NCBI RefSeq assembly: GCF_012939955.1
Contig: NZ_SPMY01000019.1
Location: 155,814 to 219,813 of the forward strand
Source of the DNA: Candidatus Accumulibacter phosphatis
GTDB lineage: Bacteria > Pseudomonadota > Gammaproteobacteria > Burkholderiales > Rhodocyclaceae
Length of the DNA stretch: 64,000 nt
Direction: 5' to 3'
Part shown: positions 19,778 through 29,723 of the stretch, piece by piece
How positions within the stretch are numbered: the stretch's first letter is position 1
Layout: each line of letters begins with the position of its first letter
Notes under the pieces: model-generated
What the model was told of the DNA's origin: nothing
Databases searched by the model: none
What the model saw: the letters and a program-made list of their open reading frames with translations, nothing else
Position numbers and translations under genes: made by a program

Positions 19778-22053
19778 GGCTTGCTGACTGCTGGCGAATG
19801 GCTCAAGGAGAAATCCGGCCGCTCGTAGCTCAGGTTCGGATTGTAGAACGGGTCATGATGGAGAATGCCCTGCCAACGCTTGCGCATGTATTGCACTTCT
19901 CGCCGCGCACGCCTGATTTTTTCCGGGCTGTCCTCCTTGCCCCGGGAAACCGACTCGTGGTGATACAACTCGGCATAGGGCGTCCATACCACGCGGCGCT
20001 TCGCGTCGCGAACACGCAAGCAATAATCAACATCGTTGAATGCCACGAGCAGGTTGACGGCATCCAGCCCCCCGAGATCCTGATAGAGCTTTTTCCAGGT
20101 CAACAGGCACGCTCCGGTGACCGCTGACAGGTCTTGTGCCTGCACAGCCCGGCCGCAATAGCCCGGCGCATCGTGCGCCAGGAAGGAATGCAGATGATGG
20201 GCCAGGCCACCCGGACCGACGGTGTCGCCCGCGTGCTGCACCCGACCATCGCCGAAATAAAGCTTGGCACCAACCACGCCCACGTCCGCCTGGATCAGAT
20301 GGCCGAGCATTTCCTCGAGCCAGTCCGGAGTGATGACTTCGGTATCGTTGTTAAGCAAGCAGAGCACCTCACCGAAGGCGTTTGCAGTAGCGAAATTGTT
20401 GATCGCCGAAAAGTTGAAAGCCTGTGGATAGCGCAAGACACGGACCTGAGAACGCCCTTCCAGTGCCCTCAGATACTGCAGGGTCTCCGCATCGCTACTC
20501 TGGTTATCGACCACCAGCAACTCGAAATTTCGATAGGTACTCCTGGACAACACGCTCTCGACGCAGGCATGCAAATGATGCAACTCGTCGCGCGTCGGAA
20601 TGATGATAGTGACCATTGGGCCAAGCGCCGGCAACTTGTAACGCACCCGGCAATAGTGGTGTTTGGACAACGTGGTGTCCGCGTCGACCCCCAAACGCGA
20701 CAAGTGCCCAGCCACCGGCTGAATCAGCAGCGCTTCGTCACCCACAAACCCGTCGCCTGCCGGCTTTGGCAAGTGCAGCAATACGGCCGTTATGTGTTGT
20801 ATCGCCGCAGAAGGAATTCGCTCTGTCGCGCGCAGGAGATAAGCATGCAAACCTTCCCCCGCCATACCATTTGCGAGAGCCATGGCAACACTCTCGAGCG
20901 CTACTGACGACACTTCTGCCACCAGATCCGCGCGTAGCGCCACCGCCGAGCGAAGATAATTTGACGAGCGCAGCAGTTCGAGCGACCAATCCGGTTTGAA
21001 CTCCGGCTCAACGCGGCAACCGTCAGCGTCCAGATGGTCATGATCCGAGTAAAGCAGCCTGCTCTGCGGAGATGACAAGGCCGTACTGGCGTACCAATAC
21101 AAGGCGTGCTCGGCAAGAACCGCCCCGGCTGGGATCGTCATCCACCAGTCGTGTTCGCCGTGCCCTGAAACAGAACTCTCGTCGGCACGCTGCAGGCCTT
21201 GCAGCGAGTGCACACTGAGCCACTCGGGGCCGATCGAGAGTGCTTCCCGCATGTCTGTCAGCTCGTTTTCCGGTGCCAGCACCAGCACACGCACATGGAG
21301 ATAGAGCTGGCTCTGGAGTGAGTTTAGAGTGATCTTCAGTTGATCGATCTCTGTCACCCCGGCGAAAACCAGCAGCCCGAAAGCTGGCCGTTTCCGCCAC
21401 TGCTTTGAGTGCCGAAGCATACCTCGGCGGTCATCACCGGTCAGGGCATCAACGCGCTCCAGCCATTGAGCATAGCTCAGGGTGGGGTAGTAGCCCCGCA
21501 GGCGACCTGCAAGCTCATACGATTTCTTCAAACCCAGGAGTGGCGTATGCCAGTGCAGACCGATTTTTTCACGCTGACTGCGTGGCTTGGTGAGGAAAAT
21601 GTGCCGTACTCGCTGCACTCGTCGCAGTGCTACCCCGGCGGCATTGACCTTTTGCAGGGAAAAGTTCAGCAGTTCGAAACTTCCGCCCCCCCCCATGGGC
21701 TGAAACTCCAGCCGTACCACACCAGGCTGAAAATAAAGGAGTTCAAGAATGGTGCCCTTGAGCGATACCGGAATGTGGTACTCGACCCAGGTTGTGGAGG
21801 GACCCGCAACTTCGGCCAGCAGCGCCGTCGTGAAGTCCATACCCCGGCGATGAAGTTCACCTCGTAACAACACCCAGCCGCTGAGGTAGTGCCCGCTCTC
21901 CGGCAGCAATTCCAATCGCGGCTCCGGCCCCGTCACCAGCCATTTCCCCGTGCCGTCCTCGTGGGCGACATCGGCCAAGCCCTGTGCATTCAGAATCACC
22001 CTGCGCAAAGGCCTCGGCGACGGCGAGTGGCCGGGAATGAATTTGTGCCACAT
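19765..22053 (-). CDS. Glycosyltransferase family 2 protein (large)
   Basis: 762-aa protein with a C-terminal GT-A (GT2) domain from about residue 480: PMVTIIIPTRDELHHLHACV, LLVVDNQSSDAETL, FNFSAINNFA, LCLLNNDTEVITPDWLEEM and DLSAVTGACLLTWKKLY. This is the rhamnosyltransferase-like group. Residues about 220-450 look like a second, degenerate GT2-like domain (FGLLVFAGVTEIDQLKITLN; LYSDHDHLDADGCRVEPEFK). The first 170 residues are an unrecognised beta-rich module. It belongs to the polysaccharide operon, 60 bp downstream of the methyltransferase/P-loop gene, and overlaps the next GT gene. The sugar is not predictable. Confidence 0.88.
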   Translation of the reverse strand: MWHKFIPGHSPSPRPLRRVILNAQGLADVAHEDGTGKWLVTGPEPRLELLPESGHYLSGWVLLRGELHRRGMDFTTALLAEVAGPSTTWVEYHIPVSLKGTILELLYFQPGVVRLEFQPMGGGGSFELLNFSLQKVNAAGVALRRVQRVRHIFLTKPRSQREKIGLHWHTPLLGLKKSYELAGRLRGYYPTLSYAQWLERVDALTGDDRRGMLRHSKQWRKRPAFGLLVFAGVTEIDQLKITLNSLQSQLYLHVRVLVLAPENELTDMREALSIGPEWLSVHSLQGLQRADESSVSGHGEHDWWMTIPAGAVLAEHALYWYASTALSSPQSRLLYSDHDHLDADGCRVEPEFKPDWSLELLRSSNYLRSAVALRADLVAEVSSVALESVAMALANGMAGEGLHAYLLRATERIPSAAIQHITAVLLHLPKPAGDGFVGDEALLIQPVAGHLSRLGVDADTTLSKHHYCRVRYKLPALGPMVTIIIPTRDELHHLHACVESVLSRSTYRNFELLVVDNQSSDAETLQYLRALEGRSQVRVLRYPQAFNFSAINNFATANAFGEVLCLLNNDTEVITPDWLEEMLGHLIQADVGVVGAKLYFGDGRVQHAGDTVGPGGLAHHLHSFLAHDAPGYCGRAVQAQDLSAVTGACLLTWKKLYQDLGGLDAVNLLVAFNDVDYCLRVRDAKRRVVWTPYAELYHHESVSRGKEDSPEKIRRARREVQYMRKRWQGILHHDPFYNPNLSYERPDFSLSHSPAVSKPWLP

Positions 22054-22113
22054 TAAGCGACAGCTTCCGAAGACGAGTGCGGTGCCGCTACGGGTATCCT
22101 CATGGCACCGCGC

Positions 22114-23602
22114 TCAGCGTCGACGCCACAGCCTTGCCCCCACTCCTGCCAAAATTTTATGACTCAAAGACGGCTTGCCGGGCGTGCGTTGCGCGATGCC
22201 GAGGCGAGCGGCCGGCACCTCCTCTCCGTTGACGATAAATCCGAACTCCATCCCCGCTGGCAGCTCGTCTTTTCTCAAGCCAGAGAACTGAAATCCACAA
22301 TAAGCCAGCGTCTCCGGTACCGTGGGCAGGTGCTTCAGGCGCAGCTTGACGACATCCTCCCGCCGCTTCTCAAGCTTGAACACCTGCTGCACGCCCTTCA
22401 AACGAACGTAGCACCGAACCCCCTCGACATCCAGGTCGCTTGGCAACGCCCAGCCGGAGACGGTGAATCCTTCATGCTCGGTAAGAAGTTGACCATTGAC
22501 CGGCTGGTCCAGATGCCAGCCGGAAAAAAAACTGCGCCAGAGCCGGTGAGCTCACTCTCTTGACCTGAAAGGCCACGCCCGCCGATTCGCTAGCCGTCAG
22601 GTCAAGTAGCGATTCTGCATACCTGCTCGCCTTCTTGGCGGCGTCGCCAGGGCCAGACATACTCTTTTCCATTTCCCAGTTGAGCACTACCGGTACGTAG
22701 CCTCTCTCGTCGAAGGCAGCCTTCACCTCCTGCTGATATTGTTCCGGAATGTAGGAGTCAAGCGCAAACTCGCCTCCGCCACCCTGACGGCACCATACTT
22801 CAACCAGATCGCCCGCCAAGCCCTGCGCAAACACCTTGTCCGCTACCCGGTCATACTGCGGTGAAAAGTCCTCACATATGACCGATGCCAAGGCCTCCGA
22901 CGCGGGGATCTGGCGATCTGAAAGCTTCCGGTAGGTAAGGTCGCCGGACACCACAGGCACTTTCGCTTTCGCAAAAAGAGTCCGACAGAGCGTCGTCTTG
23001 CCCGAGCCCGGTGATTCGAGAAGCAGGAACACAAACGGCCGCTGGCGGCGCACATGGACGACGTAACGTGACAAGGGATCGCCCGCCTGTTGAACGCTGT
23101 AGCCGACGATCTTCCAGGCATACTCCGCAAGGATTTCGGCGAGCTTGCCACGGCTGGGAAACAGGCGCTCGTCGATGCTCCTCTTGACCGAAACCCATTC
23201 ACTCTTGCCCGAGGGAGCTATGCCCATCTCCAGCACCAGTGTTCCATTGTCGGACAAGGAATCCATCAAGCGATGAATCAGAGCTGCCTGATCCTCCGCA
23301 TAGTGGAGTGCGGAAGCGAGCAGGATGACGTCGAACCTGCCGTCCGGCAACTGTTGCCAAGACTGCGCAAAGAAGTGGCAGTCCGGAAACCTGACCTGTG
23401 CCCGGCTGACGGCAACCCTGGATTTATCAATTCCGATAGCCTCGGATGCGCCATCAAACCGGGCATAGCCACAAAAGAAGCCTTCATTACAGCCGACATC
23501 GAGGAAACGCTTGCCCTGAAACGAAGGCAGGCGCAACGCCTTGAGCTTGGCGACAGACTCTGAAGCCCCATTTACGCCCGGAAAGCTTTGATACTGCGTC
23601 AT
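22114..23602 (-). CDS. SAM methyltransferase - P-loop kinase-like protein, C-terminus frameshifted
   Basis: The intact frame 22472-23602 (376 aa) carries a class I methyltransferase (GKRFLDVGCNEGFFCGYA near residue 31, FDVILLASALHYAED) followed by a P-loop domain (VFLLLESPGSGKTTLCRTL near residue 190). At an A8 run (22524-22531) the frame shifts. With seven bases it continues to 22114 through a beta-sandwich-like tail (FFSGWHLDQPVNGQLL, FTVSGWALPSDLDVEG, CGFQFSGLRKDELP), giving about 490 aa. Such methyltransferase-kinase fusions may modify a lipid-linked glycan end, which would fit the capsule context, but no activity is established. The gene sits between GT genes on the same strand. Confidence 0.8.
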
Positions 23603-23749
23603 TCACCTATTTCCTATTGCTTGATTCATCCAGAGCTGCGGACCAGCCGGCGACGCGCACGGGGCCAGGCGCCCAAAAAGTGGGCTTGCGATGCCGTCTT
23701 CAGCCCGCCGGATGGCGCAGAGGCACGACGAAGCTAGCTGCCGAGAAGA

Positions 23750-26700
23750 TCACAAAAACCGCGCCAAGGCGTCACCGAGCGCCGCTTTCAAAGCGGCTGC
23801 GTCATAGTTCCTCGCGGCATGAGCCCTCGCCGCCTCGCCCATGCGTCGCCATAGCTGCGGGTCCTGAAACAGCAACTGCACCCGCGCGGCCACCGTCGCC
23901 ACATCGCCCGGTACCACGAGGAAGCCGGTCCTGCCCTCCACCACCAGTTCCGACAAAGCGCCGCGATTGTAACAAACTACCGGCCGCCGGGCGGCCATCG
24001 CTTCCAGCACTGTGCGGCCAAAGGACTCCTCGACGCTTGAAAGGCTGAGCACGACATGCGCCTCGGCCAGCGCTGCCTGCGGCGTGGTGGCGTAGCCAGA
24101 GAACAGCACATTGTCACTCACCACACCTTCTCTCTGCTGTGCTCTCAAGGCCGCAATCGCTGGCGTCTCCGGGCCAACCAGCAAGCAGCGTATTCCGGGC
24201 GCGAGCGTGGCCAACTGCCGTGCCACTTCGACGAAGTCGGCCACTCCCTTCTTGGCCTCATTGCTACTGATCATGGCCACCTTGAAGCCGTCATCCTGTG
24301 CCGGGAAGGGCAAGTCGAAGTGGGAGCAATGCACAATATTCGGCACGACATGTATCGGCATCTTTGCTGTGTCGCCACTCTCGCCCTGCAGGTAACGCAA
24401 CACCCTCCGCGAGTTGGCAATCAAGCCGTCCGCATGCGTCAGTAGTCGCTGGCGGATTTGCTCCGCGCTGGCCCCAAGAACGCCGCAGAGTGCTGGATCG
24501 CTCTCCGGCACTTCGCGGACGTGAACTGCCACCGGCAGCTGCAAGCTTCTTGCAGCCAATAGAGGCTCATCGTGCACCAGCGTATTCAGGTAGACGAGGT
24601 CCACCTCATGGGCTCGTATCAGGCGTTGAAAATTCATCAAGGTCGCCGCGCACGGTGCCATACCCTGCTTCCACCAACCATACGGAAGCACCGCGATGGC
24701 AGTCGCGCGCTGCCTGATTTGATCGAAATAACCCGAATGGTGCACGCCGGGGAGAGAGACCAACACGTTCATCCGCAGCTGATTGAGTCCGTCCAGAACA
24801 TCGAGGAGAGAAATCTCGGCACCAAACAGCTGTGGCCCCGCCAGATGTGCGCACACCAGAACCATGGGAGCGTTGGCGCGCCGGGTCAGCGCCCCTGCAA
24901 AGGTCGGTAGAGGCTCCAAGCCCTTCTCTCCGCTGCGTTCGAGATAGTCGATCAGCGCACTGATTTCTGGAGCCGTTCCCGCGCCCTTCGTTGCGTTGGC
25001 AGCGCACGGGAGATGGCGCACCCGATAGCCACTACTGCTGAAACCCGGTCCCGGATCACGATCTTCACGAATGCCGTGGGCGAGAAAATGCCACAGGCCA
25101 TCGACTCCTTTGTCGGCCAAATCCGGGTAACGCCGCATGTACCAGTCGGAATCGAACAATCCGGAATCCAGTACCCGCCACCCAAGGGGCGGCTTCGGCA
25201 GCCCGCCGACGCTGCGTTGAACCCTGCCAGCGCAACTGATCCAGACTGGCAAGACGGGAGTCTCCCGTGGCTCGGATTGCTCGCCAAGCAGCCAGGCATG
25301 ATCGAGCACCTCCACCGACGGCGCATCGTCCAGCGGCAACGCAAGCCCGGAATGCGCCCAAAGAAACAGTCTCGAACAACGCACCGTCTGGCCTGGCAAG
25401 ACCGTAAGCACCCCACGCTCTCTTAGCAAAGTCCGCACAGCTTCGCTGACCCGACCCAAGGTCGGTCGTGTAACGTCCGCAAGATGGAAAACGGCAAGTT
25501 GGCCAGCAAGCTCCGACAACTGGCGCAGGCAATCCTCGATCGTCGCGGCCTGCGGCGAATCGCTCGAGAAATCAGCCACCAGCAATCGCGCGAACTCGTT
25601 GGCAGGTGGCTGACGCAACATCGTTTCTGGCGCCGGAAAAGGGCGCTTCAGCGGTTGCGCAGGCAAGGGAGAAAAGCCTGCCCGCCGTATTTGCCGGTGC
25701 CAGGATTCGAACGACTCCTGGTACTCCCGCCGCAATCCGTAATCCAAGCTGCGGGCGTGCGTTTCCGATCGCTGGGTCAGTGAATGCGGGTGATGCCGCC
25801 CAAACGACAAGGGTACGCCGGGTAGCACTTCCTTGATCGCCCGCCCCCCATAAAGGCTCAGGATGCGATAGTAGTATTCGGCGTCAGCACCCACCGTAAC
25901 GGCATCCCAATAGCCCAGGACGTCCACCGCCTCACGACGAACCATCAGCGAGGAAATATTGCCGTGTACCCACTGCGCCTGCGGACGCGGATGCTGTTGC
26001 GCGAAGACAAGCGCGGAGCTACAACGCACCCAGTTCGAAACCGACGCCTGACAGGCTGGCGAAGCGAGCAAGGCCTTTACCTGCAAGGCCAGTTTCTCGG
26101 GGTGCGACCAATCGTCTGCGTCGTGCGTGGTAACAAAAGCTCCCGAGGCATGTGCCAGCCCGGTGTTGCGCGCGGCATAGGCGCCCTGGTTGGCGCCATG
26201 TTGCAGCAGGGCCACGCGCTCATCGCGCCGCGCCAGTTTACGCACCAACTCGACGCTGCCATCGGTACTGCAGTCGTCCACCACCAGCACTTCGAGGTTG
26301 CGCCAGGTCTGCTGCAGGACACTCTCCAATGCAGTGGTCACGGTAGCGACGGCGTTGCAGAGTGGAACGATCACACTCACCTTCGGCTGGGACCCAGTCT
26401 CGATTGCGGGAACGGGCGCAAGCGCAAGGTTATCGAGCGACAGCGGCTGCCCTGGGTTTCTAAACTTAACTGCTGCCAGCCCCCCCAGCAACAAGGCCCG
26501 ATTGATCCATTCCAGGCGCCGCCCAGCCGGCTCATCGAACCAGGTGTTGGCATAGGCCAAATACAGGTCAGGCGTGTTCGGTCGCTGCGTCAAGGCAAGC
26601 CTCAGCACTCGCCTGGCATCAAGCAGGCATCCCTCGCGGCGCAAGGCATCGCCTTCCAACAAGACCGGTCCGGCCGGGCTCAGGCAGTTCGCCGCATGGG

Positions 26701-27043
26701 ACTGCGCAGCAAGGCTTGCCGCCCTGCACCAATTCCCATCCTGAAATGCCAGCCAACCGGCCAGCACCCAGGCCGCATAGGCGCGCTCCTCGGGGCGCGC
26801 GCCATCATCGACCAACAGCCTCTCCAGCGCGTCACGAGCCCACTGCGAAAAACCACCCCACAGCTTCGCTTCGAGCAAGCAGGCTCGGTTCTCCCTCGGC
26901 AATCGCCCCTCGCGACGACCGTACGCGAGGTAGTGCTGCAGCGGATCAATTCCAGCCGCGGCAACATCGGGATAGGTATGCAAATACCAGTCCGGACTGA
27001 AATGATCATCCCGTTGGGGCAAGGCCGGCTTTCTGCTACTCAC
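23750..27043 (-). CDS. Bifunctional GT2-GT4 glycosyltransferase with YPDV repeats
   Basis: 1,097-aa two-enzyme protein. Residues about 14-50 carry a short repeat, DWYLHTYPDVAAAG then PLQHYLAYGRREGR, and a second copy occurs near residues 590-630 (DSDWYMRRYPDLADKG). Residues about 218-440 are a GT2 domain (VSVIVPLCNAVATVTTALES, VLVVDDCSTDGSVEL, THDADDWSHPEKL). Residues about 730-1097 are a GT4 domain (VHVREVPESDP, HVVPNIVHCSHF, SSVEESFGRTVLEAMAARRP). Two linked transferases in one chain suggest consecutive sugar additions. The same YPDV repeat ends the sulfotransferase-like protein at 45490-47370. No frameshift was detected in this long gene. Confidence 0.9.
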   Translation of the reverse strand: MSSRKPALPQRDDHFSPDWYLHTYPDVAAAGIDPLQHYLAYGRREGRLPRENRACLLEAKLWGGFSQWARDALERLLVDDGARPEERAYAAWVLAGWLAFQDGNWCRAASLAAQSHAANCLSPAGPVLLEGDALRREGCLLDARRVLRLALTQRPNTPDLYLAYANTWFDEPAGRRLEWINRALLLGGLAAVKFRNPGQPLSLDNLALAPVPAIETGSQPKVSVIVPLCNAVATVTTALESVLQQTWRNLEVLVVDDCSTDGSVELVRKLARRDERVALLQHGANQGAYAARNTGLAHASGAFVTTHDADDWSHPEKLALQVKALLASPACQASVSNWVRCSSALVFAQQHPRPQAQWVHGNISSLMVRREAVDVLGYWDAVTVGADAEYYYRILSLYGGRAIKEVLPGVPLSFGRHHPHSLTQRSETHARSLDYGLRREYQESFESWHRQIRRAGFSPLPAQPLKRPFPAPETMLRQPPANEFARLLVADFSSDSPQAATIEDCLRQLSELAGQLAVFHLADVTRPTLGRVSEAVRTLLRERGVLTVLPGQTVRCSRLFLWAHSGLALPLDDAPSVEVLDHAWLLGEQSEPRETPVLPVWISCAGRVQRSVGGLPKPPLGWRVLDSGLFDSDWYMRRYPDLADKGVDGLWHFLAHGIREDRDPGPGFSSSGYRVRHLPCAANATKGAGTAPEISALIDYLERSGEKGLEPLPTFAGALTRRANAPMVLVCAHLAGPQLFGAEISLLDVLDGLNQLRMNVLVSLPGVHHSGYFDQIRQRATAIAVLPYGWWKQGMAPCAATLMNFQRLIRAHEVDLVYLNTLVHDEPLLAARSLQLPVAVHVREVPESDPALCGVLGASAEQIRQRLLTHADGLIANSRRVLRYLQGESGDTAKMPIHVVPNIVHCSHFDLPFPAQDDGFKVAMISSNEAKKGVADFVEVARQLATLAPGIRCLLVGPETPAIAALRAQQREGVVSDNVLFSGYATTPQAALAEAHVVLSLSSVEESFGRTVLEAMAARRPVVCYNRGALSELVVEGRTGFLVVPGDVATVAARVQLLFQDPQLWRRMGEAARAHAARNYDAAALKAALGDALARFL

Positions 27044-27189
27044 GTATCGCCTCCAAGAACATTCCGCCGGCCCGACTTCTCCACCGCAATGGCAGCCTTT
27101 TCGCGCACTCGAGCCGCCCCCGCCACTCCCACGCCGACCCGCACATCACGTAGGTCGAGCGCTTCAACTTCGTTGCCTTGAAAGAATTA

Positions 27190-28569
27190 TCACCGCAACG
27201 CTGACGCCGCTCTTCGCAAACCCTGTGGCACACTCGCCAAAGCCGCAGCAATAGGCGCAACATTGCGCTCCCAGCTCAGCATCTCCAGAGCGCCACACTC
27301 GGGCAGTGACGTAGCACAAGCGGTGGCGAACAAGACCTCGACCAGCTTTTCCGCCAGCGAATCCACCTGCCCCTTCTCGAAATAAGTGAAATTTTGGGAC
27401 AGCTCCGCCAGATCGGCCAGAGGAGCAACATTCGACATCAACACTCGCTTTCCCCGTGCCACGGCCTCCAGTGGTTTCACCGGGGAAACCATTTCGCACA
27501 CCGCAAACGGGCGACGCGGAATCACCACCAAGTCCAGCAGCGCGTAGTAATCGGACGCTTCGTCAGGGCCCACTCGACCGGGAAGAAACACGAATTCAGT
27601 AATGCCTAGCCGTTGCGCCAACGCGCGATAGGCCACACTGGCGGAACATTCGCGCACAGCGTCTGCGCCGACACCCATTGATGCCGACGATCCAACAAGC
27701 AGTAGCGAGACATCCACACCGCGTCGCCGGACAACTGCCGTCGCCTCGATCAAATCCTCCAAGCCTTCGTAGACATTGAAGGAACCAACATACCCCACCA
27801 CGAAACGCGTTGTAATACCCACATCACCTTTCCCAAGGGGTGCTGGTCGCGACCGTGCAGGAAAATCAGAAAAACCATTGGGCACGAGATCCACTTGATC
27901 GCGCGCGACACCCCGCCGTACCAACTCGTCGCGCATGAAGCGGTTGATCGTAAATACGCGTTCCGCCGCCTGCGCCACGGCGGTTTCGCGCTCGACCACC
28001 TGCCGGTACTCGCTGGTATTCTCCCAATCCGGCTCGCGCGAAACACGCGAAATTTCCCAAAATCCGCGCACCTCATAAAAGAACGGCAGCCCAAGTGTCC
28101 TGGCTGCGAGCGCCACCGGCAACGCGTTTTCCCAATTCGACGCCGCCAATACCGCGCTGGGCTTGAACACACGCAGCAACTCGCTCACTGAATCCACCGC
28201 CCGAGCCAGATACATTGCCGGAGGGAGGCCGTGCCGGCTTGGCCTGCGGCTATGAACATAACGGACACCCTCAACCCGATGCGAGCTAGCGTAATCAGAA
28301 CTGCCGAACCCTGGTTGATCCCACGGAACACCAGGCCGCGTCGCCGCGATCACCGAAACCCCTTCGCGAACCAGGGCCCTGGCTATACCATGTGTGCGTA
28401 CCGCATAACCGTTGGACGAGAACGGAAACGAATGGTTTACGGCATAAAGCAATCTCCCGGGCATGCGATATCCAGAAGAGAGAGCCACTCTTGATGGACA
28501 GAGGTCGCTTAAACGATGCAGCAAGTCATCCATAAGTTCACCGAAAATCGTACCTACAGAGCGGCACAT
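27190..28569 (-). CDS. GT4 family glycosyltransferase
   Basis: 459-aa GT-B enzyme. N-terminal domain: RLLYAVNHSFPFSSNGYAVR and THGIARALVREGVSVIAATR. Linker and C-terminal domain: VDLVPNGFSDFPARS, FVVGYVGSFNVYEGLEDLIE, and the donor-site helix region VSPVKPLEAVARGKRVLMSN. ATG at 28569 is given, but ATG codons 12 and about 35 codons later are also possible; the family core starts near RLLYAVNHSF. It is the first gene after the IS5 element in this direction, so its transcription may have been altered by the insertion. Role: sugar addition in capsule/EPS synthesis. Confidence 0.88.
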   Translation of the reverse strand: MCRSVGTIFGELMDDLLHRLSDLCPSRVALSSGYRMPGRLLYAVNHSFPFSSNGYAVRTHGIARALVREGVSVIAATRPGVPWDQPGFGSSDYASSHRVEGVRYVHSRRPSRHGLPPAMYLARAVDSVSELLRVFKPSAVLAASNWENALPVALAARTLGLPFFYEVRGFWEISRVSREPDWENTSEYRQVVERETAVAQAAERVFTINRFMRDELVRRGVARDQVDLVPNGFSDFPARSRPAPLGKGDVGITTRFVVGYVGSFNVYEGLEDLIEATAVVRRRGVDVSLLLVGSSASMGVGADAVRECSASVAYRALAQRLGITEFVFLPGRVGPDEASDYYALLDLVVIPRRPFAVCEMVSPVKPLEAVARGKRVLMSNVAPLADLAELSQNFTYFEKGQVDSLAEKLVEVLFATACATSLPECGALEMLSWERNVAPIAAALASVPQGLRRAASALR

Positions 28570-28605
28570 TGCTCACGAAAACAGAGATTTCCATACGGAA
28601 CCGTA

Positions 28606-29723
28606 GGGAAGCGTTGATCAATTAGCTGTCGATGCGTTTCCCAGCCGCGCGGCAGCGGATTTCTTTGCATCCCGCTGCAATTTTGGTCAAACTGCTCAAA
28701 ATTTCGCAGTTTTTGACCATTTTCGGCCACTTCCCGGGCCTTTCGTCCTATTCAGGACGCAACTTGTCTGTTGAGCGCCAATAGTTTTCGCTTCGTAATC
28801 CTCAGATTGGCCAGGGCGAACAGCGTGTGCAGTTGTGCCGCGTTTGTTCCAGCCCCTTGTAGCGCACCTTCTTGTAGTGGAAGAGGTTCTTCACGATGTG
28901 GAAAGGGTGCTCGACTTTGGATCGGATACTGGCTTTCAGCGATTCCAGCTTGCGCAGCAACCGACCAAACCCGCTCTCTTCCGAGACGGCTTTGAGCTTG
29001 CGCGCTTCATGGCGATCTGCCAGTTGACGTCCCGGTCCTTGAGCTCTTCCCGCTTGTCGGCGCCGATATAGCCCGCATGCAGGAAGACGTCCTTCTCTTC
29101 CCCGTGCAGCAGATGCTCGGTCTGCGTAACGTTCGGCTCGTTCGCCGCCGTTCCGACGACGGTGTACACCAAGCACGATCTAGGCATCGACGCCAATGTG
29201 GGCCTTCATGCCGAAGTGCCACCGTTTGCCTTTTTTTTGGTCTGGTGCATGTCCGGGTCACGGGCGTTGGCTTCGTTCTTGACCGACGACGGTGCGGCGA
29301 TAACATGCGGCTCCAGCAGGTGGCGGAACTGCAGCACGGTGGTCGCATCCGGTGCGACCTCTCTGCACAGGTCGATTCCGACAAACGCCCGTAGTGCCTG
29401 ACTGTCGGTGATGGCGTCGTCGACGCCTTCATCCGATAGACCATTCCACCGGTGAACGACGTACACCCGCAGCGTCGGCTCCAGTCCTACCTGCGGTCGG
29501 CCTCGCCTGCCCTTCGGGTAGTGCGGCTCGACTACCGCGAATAATTCTGCCCGCGGCATGATTGGCTCCATCTCGGCAAGAACCTCCTCGCGTCGCGTCC
29601 GTCGCTTCTTACGTTGAAACTCGGCCTGTGAAAAACTCATCTGCTTCATCGGAGGGTGGTTCGCGTAAACGTGAGAGGCGAATTATATCATAGGTATATG
29701 TGGTGATTAAATCAGCGTTTCCT
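28606..29723 (-). mobile_element. IS5-family element (decayed)
   Basis: About 1.1 kb. The left end begins GGGAAGCGTTGATCAATTA (28606-28624). The right end, read inward on the minus strand, is GGAAACGCTGATTTAATCA (29723 downward). These are imperfect terminal inverted repeats. Between them lies a frameshifted IS5-type transposase. The flanks do not show a clean identical target duplication at 29724. A similar end sequence occurs at 33070-33087 without its own transposase. Confidence 0.75.
28752..29649 (-). pseudogene. IS5 family transposase, multiply frameshifted
   Basis: DDE transposase of about 299 codons. The first frame (29649 to about 29230) has the IS5 N-terminal domain (RGRPQVGLEPTLRVYVVHRW, NGLSDEGVDDAI). 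A T8 run at 29231-29238 shifts the frame. Then come KRWHFGMKAHIGVD, a further one-base shift near 29180, SCLVYTVVGTAANEPNVTQT and HLLHGEEKDVFLHAGYIGAD, a third shift near 29005 into KVEHPFHIVKNLFHYKKVRY, and a fourth near 28845 into AAQLHTLFALANLRITKRKL. At least four indels make it non-functional as written. Confidence 0.85.
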
